DNA of 64,000 nt from IMG/VR virus record IMGVR_UViG_3300036770_003093, positions 54,244-118,243 of that record; one strand, given 5' to 3'. Positions 17,091 through 23,731 of the stretch are shown here, one piece after another. The notes beneath the pieces are model-generated. The model did no database searches. It was not told where the DNA came from and worked only from the letters and a program-made list of their open reading frames with translations. The first letter of the stretch is position 1. Each line of letters opens with the position of its first letter. Position numbers and translations under genes: made by a program. Source of the stretch: a virus.

Positions 17091-17917
17091 ACTTGGCGGC
17101 CTAAAGTTGTTTGGAATGTTTGAACAATGTTGTATAAATTAAAGTTGTCAGCATCTGAAAGTCCTTGATTTTCAATGTATGCAAAAGCACACTGCTTTCC
17201 ACTATACTGTGCAAATCCATTTGCCACTAATATGTAAGCATTTGCAGAATCAAAAGATAAGAAAGAAAAAGAACTTGTTTGAACCCTAACTCCATTTTTG
17301 TAAGAAGCACCATTAGATGCTCCGAGCCCTGTCCTCGTAACAGTATAAAACCCTCTCCCATCAAGATTTGGACTTGTAAGCCAAGACGCCGAGCCTTCGT
17401 TTGCATAAAAGACATCATCTATATACCTCGGTATCACAATCAAACTTCTTGATCCATTCGTTACATTAATGCCCATCTCTCTACCACCCTGAATATTTGT
17501 TCTTGAGTAAAATCCCAATCCTCCTACCCCGGAAGAAAGCTCAGTACCAACATTAAACCAAGTGTTCGCATATCCGTTAATTGCATTCCCTTGAATCCCA
17601 AAAGCACTGTGGGTAACGCCTCCTAAAAATACAAGCCTGTATGCTGCGTTTGTGTCCGCAGGGTTTATAAGGTTAAACTTATGCGTAGTGGCTGTCCCCC
17701 CAACAAAAGGGTACATTGCTTTCATTTTAGTCCAAATACCGTAACTTTTCAGGTCTAAAACCAATGTGTCAATGGCTGCCGTTATAGTTGCATCAGTTAT
17801 GCCAGCCGCAGTTAAAAAAGCCTGAGCATCAGGATCTATTGATCCACCAGATACTGGCGGCTCAATACCCCTTACCTTGGAGCCAAGATACTTGCTTATG
17901 TTAATGCTATTGCCCAT
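17087..17917 (-). CDS. Lectin-like virion protein of Bacteroidota phages
   Basis: 276 aa. An N-terminal helix block with DPDAQAFLTAAGITDATI and LKSYGIWTKMKAMYPFVGGT is followed by a long beta-sandwich-like region with repeated aromatic/Gly strands, and it ends with the helix LSDADNFNLYNIVQTFQTTL. This arrangement is very common in virion adhesion proteins of Bacteroidota phages and resembles a concanavalin-like fold. It probably contributes to surface binding. It overlaps its upstream neighbour by 1 nt and the downstream one by 4 nt. Confidence 0.78.
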   Translation of the reverse strand: MGNSINISKYLGSKVRGIEPPVSGGSIDPDAQAFLTAAGITDATITAAIDTLVLDLKSYGIWTKMKAMYPFVGGTATTHKFNLINPADTNAAYRLVFLGGVTHSAFGIQGNAINGYANTWFNVGTELSSGVGGLGFYSRTNIQGGREMGINVTNGSRSLIVIPRYIDDVFYANEGSASWLTSPNLDGRGFYTVTRTGLGASNGASYKNGVRVQTSSFSFLSFDSANAYILVANGFAQYSGKQCAFAYIENQGLSDADNFNLYNIVQTFQTTLGRQV

Positions 17918-18282
17918 TAGTAGGTATAGGTAATAATAAAGGTTGTACCGGTTGCGTTGTATGCAAAATGACTAGCTGGATATTTAGAGGCAGTTCCCGC
18001 ATCAAAGTTCAAAGTTACACCCGCAGGGAGACTAACATTACCACCACCATTTACATTCACAGTGCCCGGCGCGGCACCAGCATTATAAATAGATACAGAC
18101 TTAGTAGCTACAGTAATAGTACCAGAACCTGTTGATGACAACAAAGCACCAGTAGAACTACCTGTATTACTAACAAGTGTAGATAGTGAAGTAAATAAAG
18201 CTTGCAACCCCTCAAGTACCTTGAGCTGGTAGGGCATATTACTACCCTTTTGACCATATGTTTTTATATTACCTACAGACAT
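17917..18282 (-). CDS. Conserved small virion protein (GNIKTYGQKG family)
   Basis: 121 aa. The N-terminal MSVGNIKTYGQKGSNMPYQL block is characteristic of a small family found beside fibre genes in Bacteroidota phages. The rest is a Gly/Thr/Ser-rich beta domain with SVSIYNAGAAPGTVNVNGG and a final strand region (YNATGTTFIITYTY). It is probably a trimeric tip or decoration component, a guess based on context. Confidence 0.75.
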   Translation of the reverse strand: MSVGNIKTYGQKGSNMPYQLKVLEGLQALFTSLSTLVSNTGSSTGALLSSTGSGTITVATKSVSIYNAGAAPGTVNVNGGGNVSLPAGVTLNFDAGTASKYPASHFAYNATGTTFIITYTY

Positions 18283-18284
18283 GG

Positions 18285-18974
18285 TTAATATGTTTTAGTT
18301 AAAGTTACAATTTCAGTGTAAATAGAGTTTAATGGATCAGCAGCGCTCCATTGTGCGGTGATAGTCAGTGTGTTAAGCACTGTTGTATCAAAAGTTGTGT
18401 TGTTAACAACACTAAAATCTACCCCTTCATAAGCAGTAGAGGCATCCTTTATATAAGTAAACTGGCCACCGCTAGCAATACTAGCAACCCCAGCTGCACC
18501 AATAGCGCGAATAGTGAAATCCATGTTTAGTTCAAAATGCTGATTAGTCAACCCTGGCATGTTTATATTACCTGTATCAACCAATACTACACTTCCAGAT
18601 TTCACCCTTATACGCAGATCGTCATTGTTTTTAGAGGATAAATGGCCAATAACTGTTATATGGAAACTATCACCAACCATAAACACGTTTGCCGGCACAC
18701 TCAAGCTACCAACACCGGTACCCAGAATGTTTGTCTCAGTAGTAGTGTTTGTAACAGTTGGACCATTCACAGTTTGGCTAAACAATCCCCCGCCAGTAGC
18801 GACATTGAAGTTTATATAAGCCATGAAATCCTGCACGGTAATAATAGCGGGTCTATAATCACCATCATACTGATCATTTTTTACACCAATCATAAAAAGA
18901 TCAGAAGCCTCGGGCGCAGTGCGCCGGGCCCCTATCCTAATCAAATTGAATAAATTCAATAAATTGTTTAACAT
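18285..18974 (-). CDS. Virion / fibre protein with beta-rich C-terminal domain
   Basis: 229 aa. The N-terminal 45 residues include a helix (LLNLFNLIRIGARRTA) and a DLFMIGVKNDQYDGDYRPA block that looks like an attachment module. The rest is beta-sandwich-like (SLSVPANVFMVGDSFHITVI...), which resembles head-fibre and tail-fibre C-terminal domains. It sits at the start of the late operon beside other fibre genes. The exact virion location is unknown. Confidence 0.72.
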   Translation of the reverse strand: MLNNLLNLFNLIRIGARRTAPEASDLFMIGVKNDQYDGDYRPAIITVQDFMAYINFNVATGGGLFSQTVNGPTVTNTTTETNILGTGVGSLSVPANVFMVGDSFHITVIGHLSSKNNDDLRIRVKSGSVVLVDTGNINMPGLTNQHFELNMDFTIRAIGAAGVASIASGGQFTYIKDASTAYEGVDFSVVNNTTFDTTVLNTLTITAQWSAADPLNSIYTEIVTLTKTY

Positions 18975-18976
18975 GC

Positions 18977-19117
18977 TTACCTGCCTTGACGGTTATACGG
19001 TTTCTTATAGTTCTTGCTAGTCTTTAGTCCACTAGACTTCTTCTTTGAATGCACACCAGGACGGCTAATCTTAACCTTCTCCTGCTTTACACCAGAATTT
19101 TCTTTTTTCGCTGCCAT
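18977..19117 (-). CDS. Tiny highly basic conserved protein (46 aa)
   Basis: ATG at 19117, stop at 18977. It has 15 Lys/Arg and almost no hydrophobic residues: an N-terminal MAAKKENSGVKQEKVKI, then SRPGVHSKKKSSGLKTSKNY and a KPYNRQGR end. The RPGVH(S/A)K...SKNY...KPY..QG pattern is one I know from many Bacteroidota phages, which argues for a real gene despite its size. It is probably disordered and nucleic-acid or virion binding (inference from charge). Confidence 0.75.
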   Translation of the reverse strand: MAAKKENSGVKQEKVKISRPGVHSKKKSSGLKTSKNYKKPYNRQGR

Positions 19118-19155
19118 TTTTGTACGATTATACCTCTTAATATAACCATTATTCC

Positions 19156-19488
19156 CTACTTATCCAAACTACCACCATCACGCTTCAATAAAAAGTCGCG
19201 GATCTCCACACAAATCTCATACTCCTCAGTATACTCATAATATCCCAACATGTCCTGAATAATCTCGTCAGTAATACCCACAGCAGGGTCGTGCCCTATA
19301 AACAACACCATGTTCTCCCTCTGAGCACGCTCTAATAACTCCTCATAACTAACAACACCAAACAATATCTTCCTGGTATTATTATAACCAACAGATATCA
19401 TCACATCCTCAAAATTCTCGGCGTCAAACTTGACCCCACGCATACCATCACCATCACCATCTAAATAATAAGCATGTTCACTTCTCAT
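19156..19488 (-). CDS. Hypothetical acidic protein, first gene of the late operon
   Basis: 110 aa, acidic, with a GDGDGM turn near the start, a central VVSYEELLERAQRENMVLF helix and a C-terminal helix ending KRDGGSLDK. No recognisable motif apart from a possible metal-binding Asp/Gly loop (YLDGDGDGMRG, 8-18). It is the first leftward gene after the divergent control region. Confidence 0.65.
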   Translation of the reverse strand: MRSEHAYYLDGDGDGMRGVKFDAENFEDVMISVGYNNTRKILFGVVSYEELLERAQRENMVLFIGHDPAVGITDEIIQDMLGYYEYTEEYEICVEIRDFLLKRDGGSLDK

Positions 19489-19502
19489 ATTACTAATATA
19501 AA

Positions 19503-19510
19503 CAAAAATA
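19503..19510 (-). promoter_or_regulatory. Possible -7 element for the late operon
   Basis: The minus strand reads TATTTTTG 15-22 nt upstream of the ATG at 19488, fitting TAnnTTTG. No TTG stands 19-20 nt upstream, so the promoter may need a phage activator. Confidence 0.4.
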
Positions 19511-19682
19511 ACAATACCCCCGGGTACCTACACATTTTTACCCACCCCCCACCATATTAGGGATATACAATATAAGATAATAGACAGTGTGAGGGGGGCT
19601 CCATAAAACGAGCCCCCGCCGTGCACGCGCGGGTGGCCACCCCCTATGCTGCGCGTGCTACGGCGCAAGCCACCGCGCACAC

Positions 19683-19720
19683 CAACAAAAGTTTTTTTTC
19701 CAAGGGAAAAACTTTTGTTG
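19683..19720. repeat. Perfect 14-bp inverted repeat
   Basis: CAACAAAAGTTTTT at 19683-19696 and its exact reverse complement at 19707-19720, with a 10-nt spacer. It could be a bidirectional terminator-like cruciform or an operator in the divergent region. It is not followed by a T-tract on the plus strand. Confidence 0.8.
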
Positions 19721-19736
19721 TTGTCATGCTGTGCTG

Positions 19737-19791
19737 TGCATGCTGTGCATGCACATGCGTTGCTAGTCATGTCATGCATGCTGTGCATGCA
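19737..19791. repeat. Two copies of a palindromic 17-mer
   Basis: TGCATGCTGTGCATGCA occurs at 19737-19753 and 19775-19791, exactly 38 bp apart start to start, in a tract full of TGC/GCA words. Each copy is itself an imperfect palindrome, as expected for a dimeric DNA-binding protein site. Confidence 0.8.
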
Positions 19792-19817
19792 TTGCATTGC
19801 TACGAAGGTTCTGTATG

Positions 19818-19843
19818 TACATTCATTTAATTACTTAACTAAT
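19818..19843 (+). promoter_or_regulatory. Early leader/promoter element, copy 1
   Basis: TACATTCATTTAAT, then TTAACTAA, beginning 38 nt before the ATG at 19856. The same two-part element precedes five further early genes at nearly constant distance, so it is a promoter or a shared 5' leader. Confidence 0.7.
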
Positions 19844-19855
19844 ACCCCTTGTCAT

Positions 19856-20044
19856 ATGAAAAATGCCAATTATCGTGTTGATCTGTTCTTTGTAAAGAAC
19901 GACAACAGCCAAGAGCTTACGCAAATGCAAACGCGTTTGAATCAATGGATTACCGCAGGTTCTCTGTTGAAATTCGATATTACCGCTTGCGGCGATACGC
20001 TCTTGTTCCGCGTTCTTCGCAAGAAAGATACTGGTGCTGCATAA
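19856..20044 (+). CDS. Early small protein 1
   Basis: 62 aa. The ATG at 19856 lies 38 nt after the conserved early element; a longer frame starting at 19646 runs through the repeat-rich control region and is not credible. The sequence (MKNANYRVDLFFVKNDNSQE, then a WITAGSLLKFDIT block and a basic end) suggests a small alpha/beta fold. The stop codon lies in the loop of its own terminator. It is probably a host-takeover protein by position; no family recognised. Confidence 0.7.
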   Translation: MKNANYRVDLFFVKNDNSQELTQMQTRLNQWITAGSLLKFDITACGDTLLFRVLRKKDTGAA

Positions 20045-20060
20045 GCACCAGTATTTTTTT
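20028..20060 (+). terminator. Intrinsic terminator of early unit 1
   Basis: An 11-bp perfect stem ATACTGGTGCT / AGCACCAGTAT with a 5-nt loop, followed by TTTTTTT. The TAA stop of the gene spans the loop and the 3' arm. Confidence 0.92.
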
Positions 20061-20066
20061 CGGCGA

Positions 20067-20093
20067 TACATTCATTTAATCCCTTAACTAAAT
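20067..20093 (+). promoter_or_regulatory. Early leader/promoter element, copy 2
   Basis: TACATTCATTTAATCCC followed by TTAACTAAA, beginning 37 nt before the ATG at 20104. It lies immediately after the terminator T-tract of unit 1. Confidence 0.7.
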
Positions 20094-20103
20094 ACTTTAT
20101 CTT

Positions 20104-20400
20104 ATGAAAAACACTTCATTTGGCTTTTACGAGACAGCCTTTGGCATCGCCTTACACCTTATTTATAAGGATCAGGCTGACGCAGAGCGCCTATTGCCTT
20201 GGCTTGATAGGGCAAGCATTTATCCAGGCAAGAATGGCTGGCATATTTGCGGATTGCTTTACGGCGATTTTCGCGACACCGCTTTACGCGAAGCCATTGC
20301 TGATATCAAAATCGCTAAACTTCAGCGAGAGATTGACGCTATTAAAGGCCGCATTTACGGCGGTACTTTGCCACCACTCGCTGATGACTTGCCCTATTAA
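20104..20400 (+). CDS. Early small protein 2
   Basis: 98 aa. N-terminal half aromatic and hydrophobic (FGFYETAFGIALHLIYKDQ), with a GKNGWHICGLLYGDF turn in the middle and a C-terminal helix (EAIADIKIAKLQREIDAIKG). No membrane helix or cysteine motif. It is a monocistronic early unit with its own terminator at 20409. Higher GC than the rest of the window. Its function is unknown. Confidence 0.72.
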   Translation: MKNTSFGFYETAFGIALHLIYKDQADAERLLPWLDRASIYPGKNGWHICGLLYGDFRDTALREAIADIKIAKLQREIDAIKGRIYGGTLPPLADDLPY

Positions 20401-20408
20401 CAGAAATA

Positions 20409-20431
20409 ACCCGCGTAAAAGCGGGTTTTTC
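20409..20431 (+). terminator. Intrinsic terminator of early unit 2
   Basis: Stem ACCCGC / GCGGGT with the loop GTAAAA, followed by TTTTC TTTTC. Confidence 0.88.
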
Positions 20432-20441
20432 TTTTCTGCAA

Positions 20442-20467
20442 TACATTCATTTAGTTAATTAACTATA
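20442..20467 (+). promoter_or_regulatory. Early leader/promoter element, copy 3
   Basis: TACATTCATTTAG then TTAACTATAAA, beginning 39 nt before the ATG at 20481. Confidence 0.7.
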
Positions 20468-20480
20468 AACACTTTATCTT

Positions 20481-20690
20481 ATGAAACTATTAGTTCTTTT
20501 CCTACGCGTATGGTTCTCCGCATTAGTAGCAACCTTTGTTCCACTGTTGAGCGTTGCATTTCTAATCTCTGTGTTCACAGATATTAGTTTCTTGCAGGTT
20601 ACAAGTCATGGCACATTCTGGATATTCGCCACATTCGCGATGATTCTACTGCTTGTGCTATTCGGCACAACAGAAGAAGATAAGTTGTAA
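20481..20690 (+). CDS. Early small membrane protein
   Basis: 69 aa with two membrane helices (about 5-30, LFLRVWFSALVATFVPLLSV, and 45-62, FWIFATFAMILLLVLFG) and a short acidic tail (TTEEDKL). Likely an inner-membrane protein with both ends in the cytoplasm. An early membrane protein could act in superinfection exclusion or host membrane modification; this is inferred from position only. Confidence 0.72.
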   Translation: MKLLVLFLRVWFSALVATFVPLLSVAFLISVFTDISFLQVTSHGTFWIFATFAMILLLVLFGTTEEDKL

Positions 20691-20698
20691 CACCAGTT

Positions 20699-20728
20699 GT
20701 AAAGCCTCGCAGTGATGCGGGGCTTTAC
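20699..20728 (+). terminator. Intrinsic terminator of early unit 3
   Basis: A 13-bp stem GTAAAGCCTCGCA / TGCGGGGCTTTAC with a 4-nt loop (GTGA). The T-tract after it is short (TGTTTG). A second GC-rich hairpin (GGCCC/GGGCC, 20748-20765) follows. Confidence 0.8.
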
Positions 20729-20803
20729 TGTTTGTAAGGTAACGCATGGCCCCGCTCGCGGGCCCAAGTACCTTAACTCGTAGTCCTTGCCTCGACGCGG
20801 CAA

Positions 20804-20830
20804 TACATTCATTTGATTCATTAACCATAA
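20804..20830 (+). promoter_or_regulatory. Early leader/promoter element, copy 4
   Basis: TACATTCATTTGATTCA then TTAACCATAA, beginning 39 nt before the ATG at 20843. Confidence 0.68.
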
Positions 20831-20842
20831 CACTTATCAATT

Positions 20843-21046
20843 ATGACTAATGAAAATGTCACAAAAGAAATGTATTTAGACACATGTCTATCTCACAGTG
20901 AAGAACCAATTCCTGTTCGTGTTGAGCGTGTGATTTATCATCGCACCAAGACTATGACGGTAAGGAAATGGTGCATGAAAACCAACATGATACTCGCTGT
21001 TGTAAGAAATTTACCCGCACCTATTAGCGTGGTAGGCAAGCCTTGA
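20843..21046 (+). CDS. Early small protein 4
   Basis: 67 aa, basic. The centre VRVERVIYHRTKTMTVRKWC and the end NLPAPISVVGKP contain no motif I can name. It has three cysteines without zinc spacing. Expressed as a separate early unit, with a terminator at 21067. Its function is unknown. Confidence 0.68.
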   Translation: MTNENVTKEMYLDTCLSHSEEPIPVRVERVIYHRTKTMTVRKWCMKTNMILAVVRNLPAPISVVGKP

Positions 21047-21066
21047 ATAAGGTGTATTTGGTTAGG

Positions 21067-21096
21067 ATAACGGGGCGCAAGCCTCGTTATTCCTTT
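21067..21096 (+). terminator. Intrinsic terminator of early unit 4
   Basis: A 10-bp stem ATAACGGGGC / GCCTCGTTAT (with one wobble) and a GCAA tetraloop, followed by TCCTTTT. Confidence 0.85.
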
Positions 21097-21117
21097 TGTA
21101 TATGCCTATGCCAAATT

Positions 21118-21143
21118 TACATTCACTTAATCACTTAACTAAA
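21118..21143 (+). promoter_or_regulatory. Early leader/promoter element, copy 5
   Basis: TACATTCACTTAATCAC then TTAACTAAA, beginning 38 nt before the ATG at 21156. It shares the longer upstream word ATGCCAAATTTACATTC with copies 6 and 7. Confidence 0.7.
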
Positions 21144-21155
21144 TCCTTTTACGTT

Positions 21156-21599
21156 ATGAAAAAAACATCTCAGAAACAAACCGTGAGTGTAGATTTGCCC
21201 GAAGAGTTTCTTAAGTATCAACTCGCACAGAAACTCGAAGGTAGAAACTCTCTTCTCGTTGACTGCATTGTAGAAACATGCGACAACAAAGAAGCTTTGA
21301 TGCACGTGCTATTAGGTACCTTTGAAGAGCCTCAATTCTCTGTTGGTGACAAGGTGTACTGCACAGACACCTATTATCACAGACCAGAAGGTGCTGAAAA
21401 TGGTAGCTACGTTGAATATGGCGACTGCGTGGTGATTGGTGTTAACCCATTCAATCAGCGCTACCGCTATGAAGTGCAGCAACAACCGCAGATAGACACT
21501 TTTACAGATGAAATCATTCCTGGCAAGCAGGTTTATTGCCGCGAGTCGCACCTTAGCCCTTTAGAGTACAAGGAATGCGTTGCGGCCTCAATGATTTAA
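21156..21599 (+). CDS. Early small protein 5
   Basis: 147 aa from the ATG at 21156, placed 38 nt after the early element (an in-frame ATG 60 nt upstream lies before the element and is rejected). N-terminus basic, then a helical block (VDLPEEFLKYQLAQKLEGRN). Residues about 60-120 form a strand-rich region with QFSVGDKVYCTDTYYHRPEG and YGDCVVIGVNPFNQRYRYEV that reads like a small SH3-like or beta-barrel domain. Acidic overall. Its function is unknown. Confidence 0.72.
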   Translation: MKKTSQKQTVSVDLPEEFLKYQLAQKLEGRNSLLVDCIVETCDNKEALMHVLLGTFEEPQFSVGDKVYCTDTYYHRPEGAENGSYVEYGDCVVIGVNPFNQRYRYEVQQQPQIDTFTDEIIPGKQVYCRESHLSPLEYKECVAASMI

Positions 21600-21646
21600 C
21601 AGGGGTTTGAGTTTGAAGGGAGTGCCCCAAGTACCTGAACAAGTAG

Positions 21647-21673
21647 CCGTGGCCTCGAGCCACGGTTGCTTTT
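21647..21673 (+). terminator. Intrinsic terminator of early unit 5
   Basis: A 7-bp stem CCGTGGC / GCCACGG with loop CTCGA, followed by TTGCTTTTG. Confidence 0.75.
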
Positions 21674-21693
21674 GCTCGTATTTATGCCAAATT

Positions 21694-21718
21694 TACATTC
21701 ATTTAATCCGTTAAGACA
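21694..21718 (+). promoter_or_regulatory. Early leader/promoter element, copy 6
   Basis: TACATTCATTTAATCCG then TTAAGACATAA. Here the ATG (21758) is 64 nt away instead of 37-39, and a second CCACTAAATCC leader directly precedes it. Confidence 0.65.
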
Positions 21719-21757
21719 TAATGCAATTTTGCAACATAACCACTAAATCCAAAAACT

Positions 21758-22294
21758 ATGTCTCTATTGAAAGCAACCCTTATGGGTAAATACCGCAGTG
21801 CCAAAAGCGGTAACATCGTTAAACGCTATGTTGTCACCGGTAGCAAAGACGCTCTCGCTGAATACAAAGAAATTCAGGGTACCAACTATGTCGCAGACGA
21901 CAAAGGTAGACCCCTGTTCTTTCGCAGCGAAAACGACGCACAAGGCAAGCCCTATCCAACCGTGATGATGATTGAGCCCAATTATCGTCGTGATGGCTAT
22001 GAGATGGCCTTTGACACCTCCTACGATGACGCTGAATTCGCAGCCTCTTTGCCAGGTGCTGTTGGTCAAGCCGTTGCAGAAGAAATCGCTAAGGATATTC
22101 TTGCCCGCCGCCGTGCCCTACGCTCAGGAACAAGCGGCATTGTCGCTCCAACTCCTGCACAGGAAAATGTTGCGGAAAACATTGATGATATTATCAATGA
22201 AGAACCACAGCAAAAGACAGAGCAAAAGACGCCAAAGCCTAAGAAAGAACAGGTGTCTGCCACGCCAGAAGACGCAGGTTTAGGCGATATCTAA
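21758..22294 (+). CDS. Early protein 6 with acidic/basic disordered tail
   Basis: 178 aa. Residues 1-120 look folded: KATLMGKYRSAKSGNIVKRY and YEMAFDTSYDDAEFAASLPG, then a helical AVGQAVAEEIAKDILARRRA. Residues about 130-178 are low-complexity (EEPQQKTEQKTPKPKKEQ) and end in DAGLGDI, an acidic tip reminiscent of proteins that recruit partners. It could be a DNA- or replication-associated early protein; no family is recognised. GC content is well above that of neighbours. Confidence 0.72.
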   Translation: MSLLKATLMGKYRSAKSGNIVKRYVVTGSKDALAEYKEIQGTNYVADDKGRPLFFRSENDAQGKPYPTVMMIEPNYRRDGYEMAFDTSYDDAEFAASLPGAVGQAVAEEIAKDILARRRALRSGTSGIVAPTPAQENVAENIDDIINEEPQQKTEQKTPKPKKEQVSATPEDAGLGDI

Positions 22295-22314
22295 TCCGCT
22301 CTCGCACACACACA

Positions 22315-22351
22315 ACAGGGTTGCTCGCATTTGCGGGTAACCCTGTTTTTT
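22315..22351 (+). terminator. Intrinsic terminator of early unit 6
   Basis: A 14-bp stem (22315-22328 ACAGGGTTGCTCGC with 22333-22346 GCGGGTAACCCTGT; one mismatch or wobble) with loop ATTT, followed by a run of T. Very strong. Confidence 0.93.
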
Positions 22352-22968
22352 AATCACCTTTTTTTTCAATTTATGCCAAATTTACATTCTTTTGATTCGG
22401 CGAGCCTGCCCTCAAACCCACCCGCAGAAACAAGCGACTCCTTACGGAAAATAGATTGTGTGCCTAACCTTCTCATTATCAAGTACCTCGAGTAAAATTG
22501 CACTCGGGGTGTCGCTTATCGCTAGACGCTAAAAACTAAAATTGTTTACGATGAGATTACTATTGATAATCAAGCAGTTAGTCTCACTTTCCCACCGCGT
22601 GGATAAACTTACGAAAAGGCGATTGTTTACGATATCTGTGGTGGGGGTCGCTTATCACTCACAACAACAACATAAATACAGTAGTTTTACTTTAAGTAAC
22701 ACGACGTAAGTGCTTGAGTATCAGTGAGTAGGTGGACGTATACCCCCTATTATTAGTAACCCGATAATCAAACTAATTTAGGCCGGGTACCAGATAACAA
22801 GTGGGGGATATAGCACGGAGAACACCTAGCGTTTCAACTCTTATCTTATTTATCTATTCTCTTTCTTATATAAGTAAGAGTTTGATTTGTTGATAAAGAG
22901 AATCCGCCGCGGGTTTAGTCACGAGTATTTTTCAAATCATTATATAAACAACTCAAAAAAACAAACTA
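22352..22968 (+). ncRNA. Non-coding block 1, likely structured RNA
   Basis: This 617-nt stretch has no credible gene. It begins with a seventh early element (22383) but no ATG follows at the usual distance. It contains a helix AAGCGAC (22432-22438) / GTCGCTT (22511-22517) enclosing a hairpin ACCTCGAGT / ACTCGGGGT (22485-22510). It repeats ATTGTTTACGAT (22541 and 22622) and GTCGCTTATC (22511 and 22647). CCCACC and GGTGGG enclose the second repeat set, and near its end ATTCTCTTT pairs with AAAGAGAAT. A transcript starting at the element would be a highly structured, untranslated RNA. An origin of replication with repeats is the alternative. Confidence 0.5.
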
Positions 22969-23097
22969 ATGTTTAGTAACTTAAAACAATTTGAAACTAA
23001 GCCCAATACTTTTGAAGGTACTTTTATTAAAGTAAAAGATAGAGTTATGGTTTGGCAAAATGGTGTTATACATACAGGATATGTGTATCTTCCATAA
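22969..23097 (+). CDS. Tiny protein between RNA blocks (42 aa)
   Basis: ATG at 22969, TAA at 23095-23097. The sequence MFSNLKQFETKPNTFEGTFI, then KVKDRVMVWQNGVIHTGYVY and LP, has good codon use, and it reads like a small beta domain. The A-rich leader (CAACTCAAAAAAACAAACTA) supports translation. Its function is unknown. Confidence 0.6.
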   Translation: MFSNLKQFETKPNTFEGTFIKVKDRVMVWQNGVIHTGYVYLP

Positions 23098-23263
23098 TTT
23101 TACAGGTTGGTAAACCGTAAGCTTCCACTCTTTAAACATTCCGGGAGAACAGGCTATGCAGGAACCACAGTTAACACTCATATTGTCTGATGTATCAGAA
23201 GTGTTCTGCCTCATACCTGTTCTTACGAATCTTTTTTATTTTAAACATTTAACCCTCAATCCT
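23098..23263 (+). ncRNA. Structured leader with a 23-nt repeat
   Basis: This 166-nt gap starts with the 23-nt repeat (23105-23127, containing GGTTGGTAAACC) found again at 23663. ACAGGT (23102) can pair with ACCTGT near 23214, and a hairpin TCTGA-TGTA-TCAGA sits inside an ACACT/AGTGT stem. It ends in an AT-rich leader to the ATG at 23264. It may be a cis-regulatory leader. Confidence 0.5.
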
Positions 23264-23614
23264 ATGCTCAACTCTATTCTAGAGCAGTATCGGGAGGCAC
23301 AGCAGCGGGTAAATGAGCTGTATGAACAACTGCGTAATACATCTGATGGGTATCTTTATGTTACCTGTCTGAGATGTTATGGCAGTTTGACTTGGGAGAG
23401 CCATGTCAATAAGTTCACAGTTCAGGAACTCTGTGATGAGTATGATGGTTATAATGGTATAGTGGATGTTTATACCACTAATCCTGACCATGGTATTTAT
23501 TCTTATGGCGGTGTTAAAGTTATGTCAGAAGCCGAGCTTCAAGACATGGCTAAAAAAGACATCTCCATGAGTACAGCTGTGACCAACTGGATAACACGCT
23601 CAACTGGTTATTAA
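23264..23614 (+). CDS. Hypothetical protein inside the RNA region
   Basis: 116 aa from the ATG at 23264 (a longer frame would run through the structured leader). Helical N-terminus (LNSILEQYREAQQRVNELYE), a CLRCYGS segment, acidic middle, and a YSYGGVKVMSEAELQDMAKK end. One CxxC pair is visible but not a complete zinc site. Own terminator at 23629. Its function is unknown. Confidence 0.68.
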   Translation: MLNSILEQYREAQQRVNELYEQLRNTSDGYLYVTCLRCYGSLTWESHVNKFTVQELCDEYDGYNGIVDVYTTNPDHGIYSYGGVKVMSEAELQDMAKKDISMSTAVTNWITRSTGY

Positions 23615-23628
23615 GATAACCGGGGCTC

Positions 23629-23662
23629 ACACCATATGCCTGGCAACAGAAGGTGTTTTTTT
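23629..23662 (+). terminator. Intrinsic terminator after the 116-aa gene
   Basis: A short stem ACACC / GGTGT with an 18-nt loop, followed by seven T. It is weaker than the early-unit terminators. Confidence 0.6.
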
Positions 23663-23731
23663 GGTTGGTAAACCGTAAGCTTCCAAATTTTTCTTTAAGG
23701 TTGATAAACCTTGACAAGCATGTGGGGCAAC

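Larger units (their letters stand above)
19489..19855. promoter_or_regulatory. Divergent control region between late and early genes
   Basis: This 367-nt gap separates leftward and rightward transcription. It holds a minus-strand TATTTTTG element (19503-19510), a GC-rich hairpin with the stem GGGGGCTC / GAGCCCCC (19594-19617), a GC-rich stretch (19617-19680), a perfect 14-bp inverted repeat (19683-19720), and two copies of a 17-bp near-palindrome TGCATGCTGTGCATGCA (19737-19753 and 19775-19791). It ends with the first early leader element. This is a good candidate for the main transcription switch and possibly a replication origin. I see no convincing gene in it. Confidence 0.6.
23105..23685 (+). 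repeat. 23-nt exact direct repeat pair
   Basis: The same 23 nt occur at 23105-23127 and 23663-23685, starting GGTTGGTAAACCGTAAG and ending CTTCCA. A third, shorter relative (GGTTGATAAACC) lies at 23699. Each copy stands at the start of a non-coding block, directly after a gene or its terminator. Confidence 0.85.

Noticed and set aside
19528-19830. Frames on both strands through the TGC-rich control region
   Set aside because: They consist of Cys/His/Ala runs produced by the repeat words and have no leader; the conserved early element and ATG at 19856 explain the real start.
22541-22656. CRISPR array or origin iterons
   Set aside because: Only two copies of ATTGTTTACGAT and of GTCGCTTATC, with different spacing and order, so not a regular array; a CRISPR is excluded and an origin remains only a possibility.
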